This document shows positions 1 to 11,638 of a stretch of DNA of 64,000 nucleotides, piece by piece. A model generated the notes under the pieces. That model was given only the letters and a program-made list of their open reading frames with translations, had not been told where the DNA came from and did no database searches. The translations under genes and the position numbers were made by a program. The first letter of the stretch is position 1. Each line of letters starts with the position of its first letter. Source of the DNA: Planoprotostelium fungivorum (lineage: Eukaryota > Evosea > Variosea > Cavosteliida > Cavosteliaceae); assembly GCA_003024175.1 (NCBI GenBank), contig MDYQ01000362.1, positions 43,655 to 107,654 of the forward strand, read 5' to 3'.

Positions 1-64
1 CCACAGGTGAGGACGTGAACGACTCTCCCTCTGGCTGCCTCTCACCTTTCGATAGAGTCTTCAG

Positions 65-358
65 ATCCCTCGCTTCTCGTGGTTGCGTCAAGTGGAAGGA
101 ATTGGCTTCTTATTGAACCCTAACACGAGGAAATTGTTATCGAAGATCGTCTATGACAACCACTGGAGGGAGTCCGTTCGGCAGAGCTTTGGAGAGCAGA
201 AGGAGGAGATCGAGAAGATCCTGGCGAATCACAACAAAGAGGTGGAGCACATCAAGAAGCAATTGAGCCCAGAGATACTGGACTTTCTCTTGCAATGCGT
301 GCCACTCGCTCACGGCGAGGATTTTCTCAAGTTAGCACGACCGATCAAAGGAGAATAA
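65..358 (+). CDS. 3'-terminal exon of an unidentified gene
   Basis: An open frame runs from a plausible splice acceptor (CAG ending at 64) to TAA at 356-358. An in-frame TAG at 53-55 lies inside the presumed intron, so the frame is exonic only from about 65. The roughly 97 residues are charged and helical, with a stretch rich in E and K around FGEQKEEIEKIL and a hydrophobic tail (SPEILDFLLQCVPLAHGED). I do not recognise the family. The remainder of the gene lies left of the window. A TTG at 83 could be read as a start but is unlikely to be real. Confidence 0.5.
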   Translation: MPRFSWLRQVEGIGFLLNPNTRKLLSKIVYDNHWRESVRQSFGEQKEEIEKILANHNKEVEHIKKQLSPEILDFLLQCVPLAHGEDFLKLARPIKGE

Positions 359-509
359 AGATAGAAGAGAGAGGACCATGGATCGAATGTAGTGCTGATC
401 AGACGGTGTACATGTCACGGTCGTTTGTTGAAATGGAAGAAAAATCACTCGTATGGACTACAACGAAATCACACGCAAAATGGGCCCAAATTTTCTCTGC
501 ACGGGAGGC

Positions 510-2540
510 ATGTTCTCTCAGTTGTTTCTTCTAAACCAAAGAGGAGATGTCATACTATTCAAAGATTGTGAGATGAGCTTTTCGGATGACGATATCACAC
601 AATCTGACGATGTGAACAGATAGAGGCGATGTTCCCTCCAATATTGACACGGCAGAAGTATTTTTCTCGGAGATCAATCGAAGAGTGAGTATTGTAAAGC
701 GTCCCATCACATTAATGCGTCTCTCAAGTCACCACCGCCTCCATCTTTCTTTCAAATGAAGATCAAAGGAGCAGCGTTCCATTACGTATACGTATTGAAA
801 GAAGGAATCTACACTGTACTGTTATGGACTCAAATAGCTGAAGAGGAGAGGATGACACCCTTCTCTTCCATCCAACTGATCAACAAGCTTCTCCTTCTAC
901 TAGAAAACTTCTGTGGCACCCTCTCTGAAGAGAATTTGAGGAAGAACTTCTCCATGGCTTACCAGATCTTGGACGAAACCATCGTGAGATGTCTTTTCAT
1001 TTGTTCTCGAGATCACGTGTTCTCGAAACGAGGAGGCGAGAAGGTTAAGACGGATAGGATTATGGCTATCCACAGACCACAGAAACGAATTCACTGATGG
1101 ACGTCATCCTCGATAAGAATGCACACCCTCCATCATCCGATCTGAAATCATCGGGTCTACTCAGTGCCTTAACAGTGATTGATTCAAACAAATGAAAAGA
1201 CGTCCGAGGAGAGAACGCTGACACCATGGACAGGCGTGGGGTTCCAACTCTGAGTCACACTCCGTACCGACCCATTCGGCCACCAGTGCGAGCCAAGGAC
1301 AAGAGAGCTACACATCCCTGTTCAAGTCTTTCGTTGGTTCCTACACCGGAGGGCTGTACAATGCCACGAACACCACAGAGGAAGGATCCATCTACGTCGA
1401 CATCGTCGAGAAGATCAACGTCATCTTACGCGCAGACGTGAGCACCTGACACCATCCGATGTGACGTGAAGCAGGGAGAACCGTTTCATTCGAGTGTGAC
1501 GGGCAGCATCGAGGTGAAGAACAAGATGAGAGCAGAAGAGAAGAACAGAGACATGGTCGTCATCCTTCGCCCCATCCCCACAGTCGCTCACAAGAAGATC
1601 GTTCCCCTCGCAACTGATTCAAAGGTGGATGTACGATCACGTCGAGTAGTTGACACGGTAGCAGACTCTGTTGATGGACGATGTCATCTTCCATCGCTGT
1701 GCGTTGATACCCAGCGTCAATTCTCGACCACTGAAAGAAGAGCTTCCCCTTGATTTCAAGCCACCGGCAGGGCCCTTCACTCTATTACATTACAGGGTGA
1801 GTTTATGTCATCGTGTGACACATCGATGTGTACGTGTCCTGATCGATGTGTTGACGAGGGGATCAGGCCAGTCAGAGCGTAGAGGGTGATCGACCCGTAG
1901 CTGTGCCCTTCATCATCAAGAACGAGATCACAGTCATGTCAGAGAACCGAGTGGACATATCCATCAAGGTGAATCACTATCACGAATCGTCTGATGGAAT
2001 CAGATCGAATGCCTGTTACCAACAGACAAACAAGCCCACTCGGTCAAAATCCAAGTTCCAGTACCAAAGAGCCATCACATCAACAGTGTGTCGTGCCAGA
2101 CCATGGACAGAGAGGGGACCACCTTGGGTACCGTCCAATACTCGCAAGAGACGAACCAAGTCACGTGGAACTTTCCAAAGTTTTACGGTGGGATGAAACA
2201 ACACCTGAGGATCAAGGTGTGTCCTCGTTTTGGATGTTGGTTGAGATATCGACCGTTGACAGTGTTTCACGAGTGTGGGACAATCAAAGAACATCAGATC
2301 ACAGATCGTAGGCTCAGTCAGGTGAGAAAGTTTGAAAGAGTAGAAGATGATGACGAAAACAGCGTTCACTTTGAGATTCCCATGTGGACTTCAACTGGAT
2401 TACGCATCAAGTGAGTGGAAGGAGAGAGAAGGTGAATGACGGAGAACAGGAGCTTGAATACGATCCACGGTCACAACGAACCGACGAGATGGATTCGTTA
2501 CATCACGCAATCTGATTCTTATCAAGCGAGGTTGGGATAG
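510..2540 (+). CDS. AP4M1: AP-4 adaptor complex medium (mu) subunit
   Basis: This is the medium chain of an adaptor complex that binds tyrosine-type sorting signals at the trans-Golgi. The start MFSQLFLLNQRGDVI at 510 is the longin-type N-terminus. Splicing 568-619 gives KDYRGDVPSNIDTAEVFF, and splicing 685-728 leads into SPPPPSFFQMKIKGAAFHYV. Exon 3 ends at 983 and exon 4 resumes at 1058 (DYGYPQTTETNSLM). Later exons carry the mu-homology domain: NTTEEGSIYVDIVEKINVIL (about 1364-1432), the pieces around DFKPPAGPFTLLHYR, then VSENRVD-type and WNFPKFYGGMKQ segments. The last exon encodes EPTRWIRYITQSDSYQARLG and TAG at 2538-2540. The order and spacing match mu4 better than mu1-3. Exact borders of the middle exons (1200-2330) are uncertain. 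Confidence 0.85.
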
Positions 2541-2707
2541 TCATCCACTCGAAAGGGCCAAGGGGACCACAGAACATTCGAAAAGGCTAATGGTAGTGTC
2601 AAGAGATCACAAGAGGATCAGAAAGCAGAACAGAGGAACGAGATCAATTGACTTTCTGAAGAATAGATGACAATGTCTATATCATGTACAATTCTTCTTG
2701 GTTTCAT

Positions 2708-4559
2708 TTAATCGTCTTCTTCCTTCCTCTTCTTTGGCTTGGGATGTCCTCCATTCTTCTTTCTCTGCCTCACAATTAATATTTTACTGAATGAGGATGG
2801 TACTACTTCACCTTTCCAGACATGGTCAGAGCATCTAAGAAGTCACCCCCGTCACCATCCTCTTCATCTTCATCCCCCAAGTTCTATTTCGATCTTCAGC
2901 CACAATATCGATTACCTTCACACCTTCTTTCTGTCCTTCAACAGTTGGACTTGATACTCTTTCGCTTGGATCTGATTCTGAAGGGATAAGGTCATCACGA
3001 TGTCTTGTCTGATCTGATTGAAGACTCTGCTGATCTCTGTGCAGATGTTATCGTTGGATTCATGGACGATAGACATACCTGCAGTGGGCATAGGTCGAGT
3101 GCCCACACCCAATTGTGTCAAGATCTCATCTACCTTAGCTCCCATCTTATTGCTGACAGGTAACACTGTCAATATCTGCATCTCTCGTTCATCAAGTGAT
3201 TGTAGATGATGGGTTGACGATCACGATGTGGTTCGATGGATGTTGTAGATGAAGAGTGGATTCTCACGGTAGAGCTACGGGCATATACACCAGACTGTTT
3301 CTCTCTTCGACTGAATGACTTTGCAAAATTGGCCATGCTCTCTGCAGAATCCACTTCGTTCTCCACTTCCTCGACAACTTCTTGCTTGTTTGCGGTAGCC
3401 CTCTTTGGTGGCTATCCATTCACTCAATTTCGTATTCTCTCCTTCACTCACCCTCTTTTGTTTCTTGTCCACAGCCGCAATGTTCTCCTTCGACACGTGT
3501 TTCTTAAGGGACTGCATCGTCTCAGCTTCGACTCTCCACAATGTCCACGATCCATGTGTGACGATCATTCACTCACACTCTCGATTCTCTTGATGTGAGC
3601 AGCCAACGTCTTCTCCTCTTCGACTTGTTCGGGTGTTCGATTGTACAGTTTCTCGTACTGTGCTTTCCTCTCGATTTCGTGATCCTTCTCGTTTCAACGA
3701 AGGAACGTCGTACGATTTACCTTCTTGAAGACAAAGAGCTGCAGGGGATGAGCTGAACCATCTTCCATAGTTATGTTCGACTGCTCGAGTAGCGTTCGAG
3801 AGACAGAATAGTATCTCTCTTTCAGGTCTTCCATCGTCTTCGTTGCATCCGAGAAACTATTCGAGTGAGTGATGAAGGAGGAGGATGATCACCGGTCCAC
3901 GATGACTGGCCATCGTAAATCGAAACGTTTACACAGAGACCATAGCTCGTCTGTCAACTCTTTCGTCCATCCTTCTGATTCTATCGCACGTCTCAGACTC
4001 AGAGTTTAACGTTTGAATGATGTGGGAATAAGAAGAGACACACCTAGATAGTTTTTGTATGATTCCTCATCGTAATCGAACATCGTGATCTTCTTATTGA
4101 AACGTGCGTAGTAGTAGTCTGTGAGGGTCAAGAGAGCTCATGCACAGACCGTTACCATCATCAGCGTCTTCTTCTTTGATCCAATGGTACAAGACTAATC
4201 CATCCGTTCGTGCTGGATTACGGAAGGCACGCCAGATCCTACCGTTTCATCATTCGTCTGTCGAAACAAAGGAACTCACCAGGGAGAGACTTTCTGCGAC
4301 GTCAATTTTCTCGTCTGTTTGATTCCAGCCAACAGATCGGGAGCTGATGTAGGTGCAATCGAGATACCGTCGACGATGATGGTCCCAGCGGGTGTTTCTG
4401 ATGTACGTCATACAAGATCATTATCGATCGATGTGTTAGCCCACCTTTCTTCTTCTTCGGTTTCTTGGGTGCTTTGGGTGACATGATCTCCTCTAAAGTG
4501 GCTGGTGCTTTAGACTTCGTGTCGGCCATGCCGAGAATGTCCATAACATCATCGCTCAT
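2708..4559 (-). CDS. DMAP1: DMAP1/SWC4-like subunit of NuA4 and SWR1 chromatin complexes
   Basis: The family is a shared subunit of the NuA4/TIP60 acetyltransferase and SWR1/SRCAP remodelling complexes. On the minus strand the start MSDDVMDILGMADTKSK (ATG 4557-4559) is followed by a lysine-rich segment. Next comes a SANT-type helix bundle (EGWTKELTDELWSLCKRFDL, then RWPVIVD, about 3890-3990), the diagnostic LYNRTPEQVEEEKTLAAHIK (about 3600-3655), and the C-terminal DMAP domain (DEILTQLGVGTRPMPT...VFNQIRQDIVM, 2940-3130). The tail is rich in K/R/E/D and ends at TAA 2708-2710. Several short introns interrupt it. An upstream in-frame ATG at 4625 is less likely. It diverges from TAF10, with 104 bp between the start codons. 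Confidence 0.85.
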
Positions 4560-4663
4560 GTCTCGTTCTTTCAACCGCTGTTGTTCATCAGATGAGGTCT
4601 CGACCAACCATTGTAGATTCATCATTAATTTTGGGTTTTACAGAATCAGATCAACGGCATCTG

Positions 4664-5154
4664 ATGACCAGCATAGAGAGCAACAAAGAGGAGAAAGAGA
4701 ACTTTCTGGCATCTCTCGGTGAATTCATCCCAACGGTACGACCGTACTCACATCAGAATCTCTCTGAATCGCGCAGATTCCAGATGAAGTGACGAAATAT
4801 TATCTCGAAAAGACAGGATTTCAATGTCCAGATGTTAGAGTGTGAGTGATTGAAGCGTGCACGATCAATCTCACTCCTATCAGACAACGATTGATCAGCA
4901 TCGCCGCACAGAAATTTGTTACGGAGATGATTCACCAATCGCTTCAACATGCAAAATTAAGACAGTCTGCTCAGAAAGGAAAGAAGGTGAACTCTCGAAA
5001 CGAATACTTCTGAACTTGTGCGAAGGAGAAGAAATTAGTCTTCAAGATGGAAGACCTGATCTTTGCACTGAAGGAATACGGGATAGTCATGAAGAAGCCT
5101 CAGTATTTCCCAGAGAAGGAAGAAAGTGAATCATCAAAGAGTGGCCCGAGTTAA
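4664..5154 (+). CDS. TAF10: TAF10 histone-fold subunit of TFIID/SAGA
   Basis: TAF10 is a histone-fold subunit of TFIID and SAGA. Exon 1 encodes NFLASLGEFIPT. After a short intron comes IPDEVTKYYLEKTGFQCPD, then RLISIAAQKFVTEMIHQSLQ (from about 4899), and a final exon with MEDLIFALKEYGIVMKKPQY and TAA at 5152-5154. These blocks match the family in order; the whole is about 120 residues. I chose ATG 4664 (MTSIESNKEEKENF); an in-frame ATG at 4592 would add 24 residues. Introns are GT-AG and about 40-60 nt. It shares a short upstream region with DMAP1, another chromatin/transcription subunit, so coordinated expression is plausible. Confidence 0.88.
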
Positions 5155-6143
5155 TTCTCTCTTTGTCGACAGATGAGAGAGAAGAGAAGATGATAAAGTT
5201 CTGTAACACCTCTTTGCACCGTTACGCACGAGCATCAGTCGGAAGTATATTCACGTTACCTTAGTCGCATGTTTGAATGTACATGTGTGATTGTCATAGA
5301 GATTATATATGATGGGTCACGTGAGTACCTACGAGACGCGTACGTCAAGATATGGAGGTGTGTCTGCGCACAGCTGTCCACAACCATTCATCCTCACAGA
5401 TTGTCGCTGGATGTGCTCATAAAAGTGAGGCTGACTGTCGATTGCCCTATCAGGTGTGTGAACGATCGATCTGTGAGTGATCTTCACTCGTGGATCATAT
5501 ACCGGATGCTTCTCGGACACCAAGCGGATATCAATGTGGGTGATCAAACGTACACGGCAGATGACAATTTGGACGTTGTCCGCCTGCGAGATTCGGGCAA
5601 CAATCTATATCGAAATACCTCGGTACTTCTCTCTAGAATGATCATAGGTACCAGTCCTGCTCACATACAGCACGACCATACCTACGACGTAAGTATGACC
5701 CTTCACGATGAAGAGTCGTTTGAAGAGATCTTAATCATGGATACTACTACCCAAAGATCTGTTCGATCTGCAACCCCTTTCTTCCGGAGCTGAACTGAAA
5801 CACAACTCAACCAAAGCGGAACGTTTGCAATTTCACTCATGAGCCGATCTCTCACTCATCGGCTCACACTTTGTCGATATGGAAGACGGATCTTTAGCTC
5901 AAAATGCCAAATTTTCAGGTTGCAGACGATGCAAGCTCTGTCGCAGCGCTGCGAAGGTTTCCCGCCATATCAATTTGATGCCGTCACCGAAGGCAACGAC
6001 AGATGTGTCTCTGGAGTGTGCAATTTTGTCTACGAAGACTTTGACACTGACGTCCAATTTTCGCGAAACGTCAAGAACATTTCTTTGTCCAGACAGAAAG
6101 AACAAATAAGGAAAGCAGAAAGAAAAAAAGCGCACAAGAGAAG
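5155..6143. other. Spacer upstream of the secreted-protein gene, source of a duplicated segment
   Basis: No gene is recognised here. A long open frame runs at 5269-5793 (+), and part of it is also open on the minus strand (5329-5547). The piece from about 5390 to 5645 recurs in reverse orientation at about 9830-10085. The two copies differ by non-conservative changes in every frame (D/G, V/D, R/H, TSV/IPA), so coding constraint is not evident. The stretch 5875-6140 holds no convincing exon; its 3' part is probably the 5' leader of the gene starting at 6144. Confidence 0.5.
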
Positions 6144-7897
6144 ATGCGAGCCATCCTCCTTCTTCTGCTCGCTTTGTCCTGCCTGGCCAGCGCCAAGTCT
6201 TTGAACGTCACCCTTCAGGACTATACTGTCACAGACGACAACAGTCTTCTGTGTGGAACTGATCTCAGCAACACCTTGGTCGTCTTCTCAGCTACAAATG
6301 ACCTTGTCGTTCAGAACCTCACGACTGGCGCCTCTTCGTCCAGCATCTCGGGAGACGGGCAGTGGATTGTAGTCATTCAAAATGAGACCATGACCATCTA
6401 CATCCGCAAAGCACAAAGCTGGAGCATCTTCGTAAGTTTTCCTCTTCCACTTTTTCCAACTATACTTTAGACTTCTGTACCTATACCCTTCAATCAGACG
6501 TCCCTCTCCTCTCTGTTCTTTGACACGACCGGCTCTCGTCTGATCTTGGTCACTGACGACGAGACGTATTTCTATTCCAAGTCTTCTACATCGAAAGACT
6601 ACACCTCCTGGTCACAGTTGGTCCAGTCAGATAGTAGACAGGTCTCTTTCAGTAAAGACCTCAGCACTGCATTCGAGAAGATTAACTCTTCTCTCCTTGT
6701 GTCCACCGTCGACTGGACCAACAAGAAGATGAACGAGTCGGTGGGCATCTCACTATGGAAATGTCTCATCTTCCTCAGACAAAAATTGCCGATTTAGACC
6801 AGGGAGGATATTTCGTGGCCGTCAATTCAGCTGGAACCGCCTTCGTCTATGGAGATTCTAACAATCGCCTCTATAGAAAGAGGTCAGATGAGATACATAC
6901 CCACTCAATCCTCATTGTCTTGCAGTTCAGGTGGTTGGATCGCACAGGACGTGGGAGACTTTTATGACATTTGTGGTTTCTCTGGTGATGATCAGTTCCT
7001 CTTCCGTATTACAAATCGAGGAGAACTATCCAGGTATCTCGTTGGTGACGTGACGAGAGCTCAATTACCCCGGCAAGTGTGAGTGACCATCACCTTCCCC
7101 TCTCTCAACAATTCAGTTTATCATCGAACGGTGAAGACCAAGGCTGGTACGTACATCCCAACTATGATGGAAGTCAAGTCATCTACGACACTCAAGTGAT
7201 CAATCAATCCAACGCAATCAGCCCCATCCAGCTCACCATCCCATCCACGCTCCACCAGGCCGGACAGATCTGCCAGAACGACACTTGGTGTCAGTCTGAT
7301 CTCAGGTGTGGCCCCGGTCACTACTGCCACCAACCGAACCGCACGGCTCAGCCAGACTCTTACACGGCGTATTTCAAGGACTTATGGCATCCAAGCGGCG
7401 ACGGTGAGGTCCTCCTCACCTTCATGTGGTAACGAAGATCAGTGGTGCTCCAATTCAAATTTCCAGCTCTAGTGACCTGCAACGTTGCAGGCTCGACTCC
7501 TGTTGGAGTTGAAGCGGCAGCTCACAACGCGTACAACAACACAAAGTTGCAAGTGGTGTATCACAACTCGACCGGCCTCTCACGAATGGTGGATGCAGGG
7601 TACCTCAAAGTGGGCCTGAACTCTCTTCGCGTGGAGCCGCTGGAAATGGAGAACAGGACGGTCGAGTTCTGGCTGAGTTGCGTGTGCGTCGATGACTACG
7701 CGTCATCTGCACCCACCATCTTTAGTCTCGAAATACCTGTGGCCACGAGCAGCACCCAAAGCGGCACCCAAAGCAGCACCCAAAGTAGCACCCAAAGCGA
7801 TATCTATACCGCACAGCCGACCCATTTGGACAGTCCAGCCGCTGTCATCGGCATCACAACAACACTGGTCGCCTGTCTGTCGATGATGATGATGTGA
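6144..7897 (+). CDS. Secreted or GPI-anchored surface glycoprotein, function unknown
   Basis: The protein starts MRAILLLLLALSCLASAKS, a clean signal peptide. It has many N-glycosylation sequons, a cysteine-containing segment (CQNDTWCQSDLRCGPGHYC, near 7270-7330) and a C-terminal hydrophobic tail (AAVIGITTTLVACLSMMMM) ending at TGA 7895-7897. A serine/threonine tail before it contains a short tandem repeat of (S/G)TQS units. A signal peptide plus a hydrophobic terminus with no cytoplasmic tail suggests a GPI anchor. Introns begin at about 6433 (GTAAGT), 6730, 6881 and 7076. The middle has blade-like repeats (SGDDQFLFRITNRGELSRYL) that could belong to a beta-propeller, but I see no known domain. 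Fragments of this gene recur at 9.5-10.1 kb. Confidence 0.7.
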
Positions 7898-8685
7898 GAA
7901 TGCAGGATACTCGGTGGAATAAAAGAGCTGCATACAATGAATTTCTGTTCGCTTGTTGGCTACGTCGTCTCTACTCCCTTTGACCTCCAGCATTTTCGCG
8001 TCGATTCCTGAACGTTACGGCCACATATAACGCGGCCGTAGAAGCGGCAGCCGTGTCTTACCTCTTCCTCCTCTGCGGGAAATTGGGATGATTGAAATAA
8101 ATTCATTCCAATCCATCGCATCGACGATCATAACGAACAATGAAACCGTAAACACCACTACTAATGCGGCACGTATGGATACAGAGACTCTTATCAGAAC
8201 AAGTAGAAACATCTACCCTCTGAAAAGATGTAGAAGGTGGATTCTAACGTGAAATGAATGACGAACGATTTTGATCCCTCACAGCGAGAATCTAGAGAAG
8301 AGCGCGGTGCGTCTATTGGCAGAACTCTATGGCAACGTTGAATCCCACGTCAGTGAATCGTATGCCTGTCTGATGAACGCGAGGAGTGAGATCTTACGTC
8401 ACCTAAAGACATTCCAGACAAGGGTGAGGTATCGTTCGAAGCTGAACAACACATCAATAATAAGACGAGGAACACGAATGAGGTGGCGACGGGCTCAGAG
8501 GTACATTGACCTCGGTTGGGAGAATTGGATCCATATGTACAACCAGGAAAGTCCACAATAAGAGGATCTCGTCGAGGGATGACACCATCAGGCCTCATCT
8601 AAACAGAAGGAGACCTCCGTTCATCTCATCCATAGGTCTTCGAAGCCCTGTCATCTTTCCATCGGTTACAAGAGTGAAGGGAGAT
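7898..8685. other. Spacer without a recognised gene
   Basis: The stretch follows the secreted-protein gene, whose probable poly(A) signal AATAAA lies near 7919. An open frame at about 8283-8561 (+), preceded by a TCACAG acceptor-like site, encodes a basic helical peptide (LLAELYGNVESHVSESYA). It could be an exon, but no family is recognised and no partner exon is clear. Nothing else is supported. Confidence 0.35.
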
Positions 8686-9415
8686 GCTGTTGCTGTGACG
8701 CTTGCTCACATCCCGCTGTTGGACATCTTGCAGATCTCTCTCCCTATATCCTCGAACAAACTGTAGTGGCTGAGAAACTCTACAGAACGATGGAACTGTC
8801 ATTCTCTATAAACCTAGGGGGAATACACAGGCACTCGAGGATAAATCTCTGTCTTCAAGTTCCGCACAGCAACTCGTGCAGACACGACGTGGATCCTAAT
8901 CGACACGCACTCGCGCCCAGATGCAGGAGATCACGCCGTCGAGAATACATCCGTTGTAGACGTCGTCCGTCCAGCACAGGCGCCAAACATGGCACCTTCT
9001 GCCGTCGCTCAGCCTCCTATCATCCTCACCGAGTAGGCTCACACATGATGCCTCTTCTGAATGCTTCCAGGAAGGATCTCCTGCTGCAGAGGCAGGTGGG
9101 CAATATACTTGCCTTGTCACGTGGCACAGTGCGTTCAGAGGACTTGTCTGATGTCGATCGTCAAGAGATAGAGAATAGGAGCTCTTATCGAAGCAGCCGC
9201 GTCGTGAGCCATTCCATTTTTGCCTCTTCTGCAGTCTAACTCGACTCAGTTCTCAGGCGTAAGGCGAAACAAGGACACGACCACAAGTCTTTCAATAAAT
9301 CACATTCACGCATCTTCTCTGTTTTATACAAAGACTTCTCATACACTTCAGTTCCTCATACTCGTTTATCATGCCCCATGCATAGTTCCTGACATTCACA
9401 TCTCGTGATGAACAT
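8686..9415 (+). repeat. Dispersed repeat copy 1 (family A, divergent subfamily)
   Basis: The 3' half is a copy of the two-exon family A. An exon encoding SVVDVVRPAQAPNMAPSAVA runs to a GA|GTAGGC donor near 9032. A short intron of about 38 nt ends in TTCCAG, and the second exon encodes KDLLLQRQVGNILALSRG and DLSDVDRQEI. AATAAA lies near 9296. It is closest to the minus-strand copy at 63.35-63.8 kb, sharing the 3' flank with the GCGAAACAAGGACACGACCA stretch. The 5' part (8694-8800) matches, in the opposite relative orientation, the promoter-side segment at 28.73-28.87 kb and 55.08-55.2 kb. The coding frame fades after IENRSS, so this copy may be decayed. Confidence 0.65.
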
Positions 9416-9539
9416 CACTTCCAGACGTCGATAAAGGGATTGCATCGAGTGCATCACAATTACACCTCCTATCAACACTTTATAGATCGTTACACTATCA
9501 GCAGAAATCTACATTCTATATCTACTTGTTGAGGCCTTT

Positions 9540-10096
9540 CCTGGTCATGTCACGTCACCAACAAGATACCTGGATAGTTCTCCTCGATTTGTAATACGGA
9601 AGAGGAACTGATCATCACCAGAGAAACCACAAATGTCATAAAAGTCTCCCACCCGCTGTCAAGGTGCGTGAAATTGTCTCGTTGTAGTTCGACGTATCCG
9701 CTCTGATGTCACGTGCTCACGTAACGACAGCCCCTGCACAAGAGAAGATGCGAGCCATCCTCCTCTCTCTGCTCGCTTTGTCATGCCTGGCCAGCGAAAA
9801 TTGGACGTCAGTGTTGTAAGTGTCCTTCATGAGAGAAGTGCCGGGATGTTTCGATAGAGGTTGTTGCTCGAATCTCGCAGGTGGACGTCGTCCAAATTGT
9901 CATCTGCGGTGTACGTTTGATCACCCACATTGATACCCGCTTGGTGTCCGAGAAGCATCCGGTATATGATCCACGAGTGAAGATCACTCACAGATCGATC
10001 GTTCACACACCTGATAGGGCAATCGACAGTCAGCCTCACTTTTATGAGCACATCCAGCGACAATCTGTGAGGATAAATGGTTCCTGGAAAAAATGA
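9540..10096. pseudogene. Scrambled partial duplicate of the 5.4-7.1 kb secreted-protein locus
   Basis: Three source pieces are joined in altered order and orientation. About 9545-9650 is the reverse complement of about 6955-7060 (the exon with DFYDICGFSGDDQFLFRIT). About 9735-9800 is a direct copy of 6130-6195 (signal peptide MRAILLSLLALSCLAS). About 9799-9820 is the reverse complement of 6045-6068, and about 9830-10090 the reverse complement of about 5390-5645. No single reading frame joins them; the signal-peptide frame is cut by a GTAAGT site at about 9817. I call it a rearranged pseudogene, although a spliced transcript from the copied start is not excluded. Confidence 0.75.
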
Positions 10097-10201
10097 ATTA
10101 AATGATATCTAGTGGCTTTTATTGTGATCGAAGAACATCACATCAGATCGCAACTTTTTCTTGTTGTACACGAAACACCTTCTATAGATCATCCAAGAGA
10201 A

Positions 10202-11211
<1,010 letters not shown>

Positions 11212-11294
11212 ATGCATCATCGTTTGATGGTTCGATTCATCTCATCTTGAAGTGGTAGACGTGGGCGGGCCATTCATCGTCGGTCTTGTGGTGT

Positions 11295-11578
11295 TCATTT
11301 ATCTCCTTCTTTCCCTGTCTGAGCTTGCTGACTCAGAGTGGCTTGTCTCTGCATCTCCTCCATCTTGAGCAGAGTTGGCGATTTGATGGCCATGATCTTC
11401 GGCTTGCACACGATCTCATTCAACGTTTGTATCTGTCTCTCGTCGGAGATGTCTCTTATCACCTCCCACCTCTGAATACAGGATACCCTGTTTGGCCAAT
11501 ACCTCTGTGAGAGGCTAATGAAGGTTTAATAGAGAAAATCGAAGCTGTCGAGGTCACCTGTTGCTTCTCTTCCGTCAT
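11295..11578 (-). CDS. BBIP1: BBIP1-like BBSome subunit (63 aa)
   Basis: Three tiny exons on the minus strand, 11578-11558, 11502-11470 and 11432-11295, give a 63-residue protein. Exon 1 reads MTEEKQQ, exon 2 VLAKQGILYSE, and exon 3 begins IQTLNEIVCKPKIMAIKSPT and ends KEGDK with TGA at 11295-11297. The order VL-KQG-LY, then VCKPK, then KSPTL-K-EEMQ is the signature of BBIP1/BBIP10, about 70 residues in animals. BBIP1 is part of the BBSome, which moves membrane cargo in and out of cilia. Both introns are GT-AG in phase 0; the second is 37 nt. It diverges from the C1orf43-like gene, with 60 bp between start codons. Confidence 0.8.
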
Positions 11579-11638
11579 GTGGTTAAAAGTGCCACATCGG
11601 AACAATCTGCATCACATCACATACAACACTCTGAGGAC

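Noticed and set aside
5269-5793. 174-codon open frame as a gene
   Set aside because: No domain; the duplicated part is open on both strands and differs by non-conservative changes between copies.
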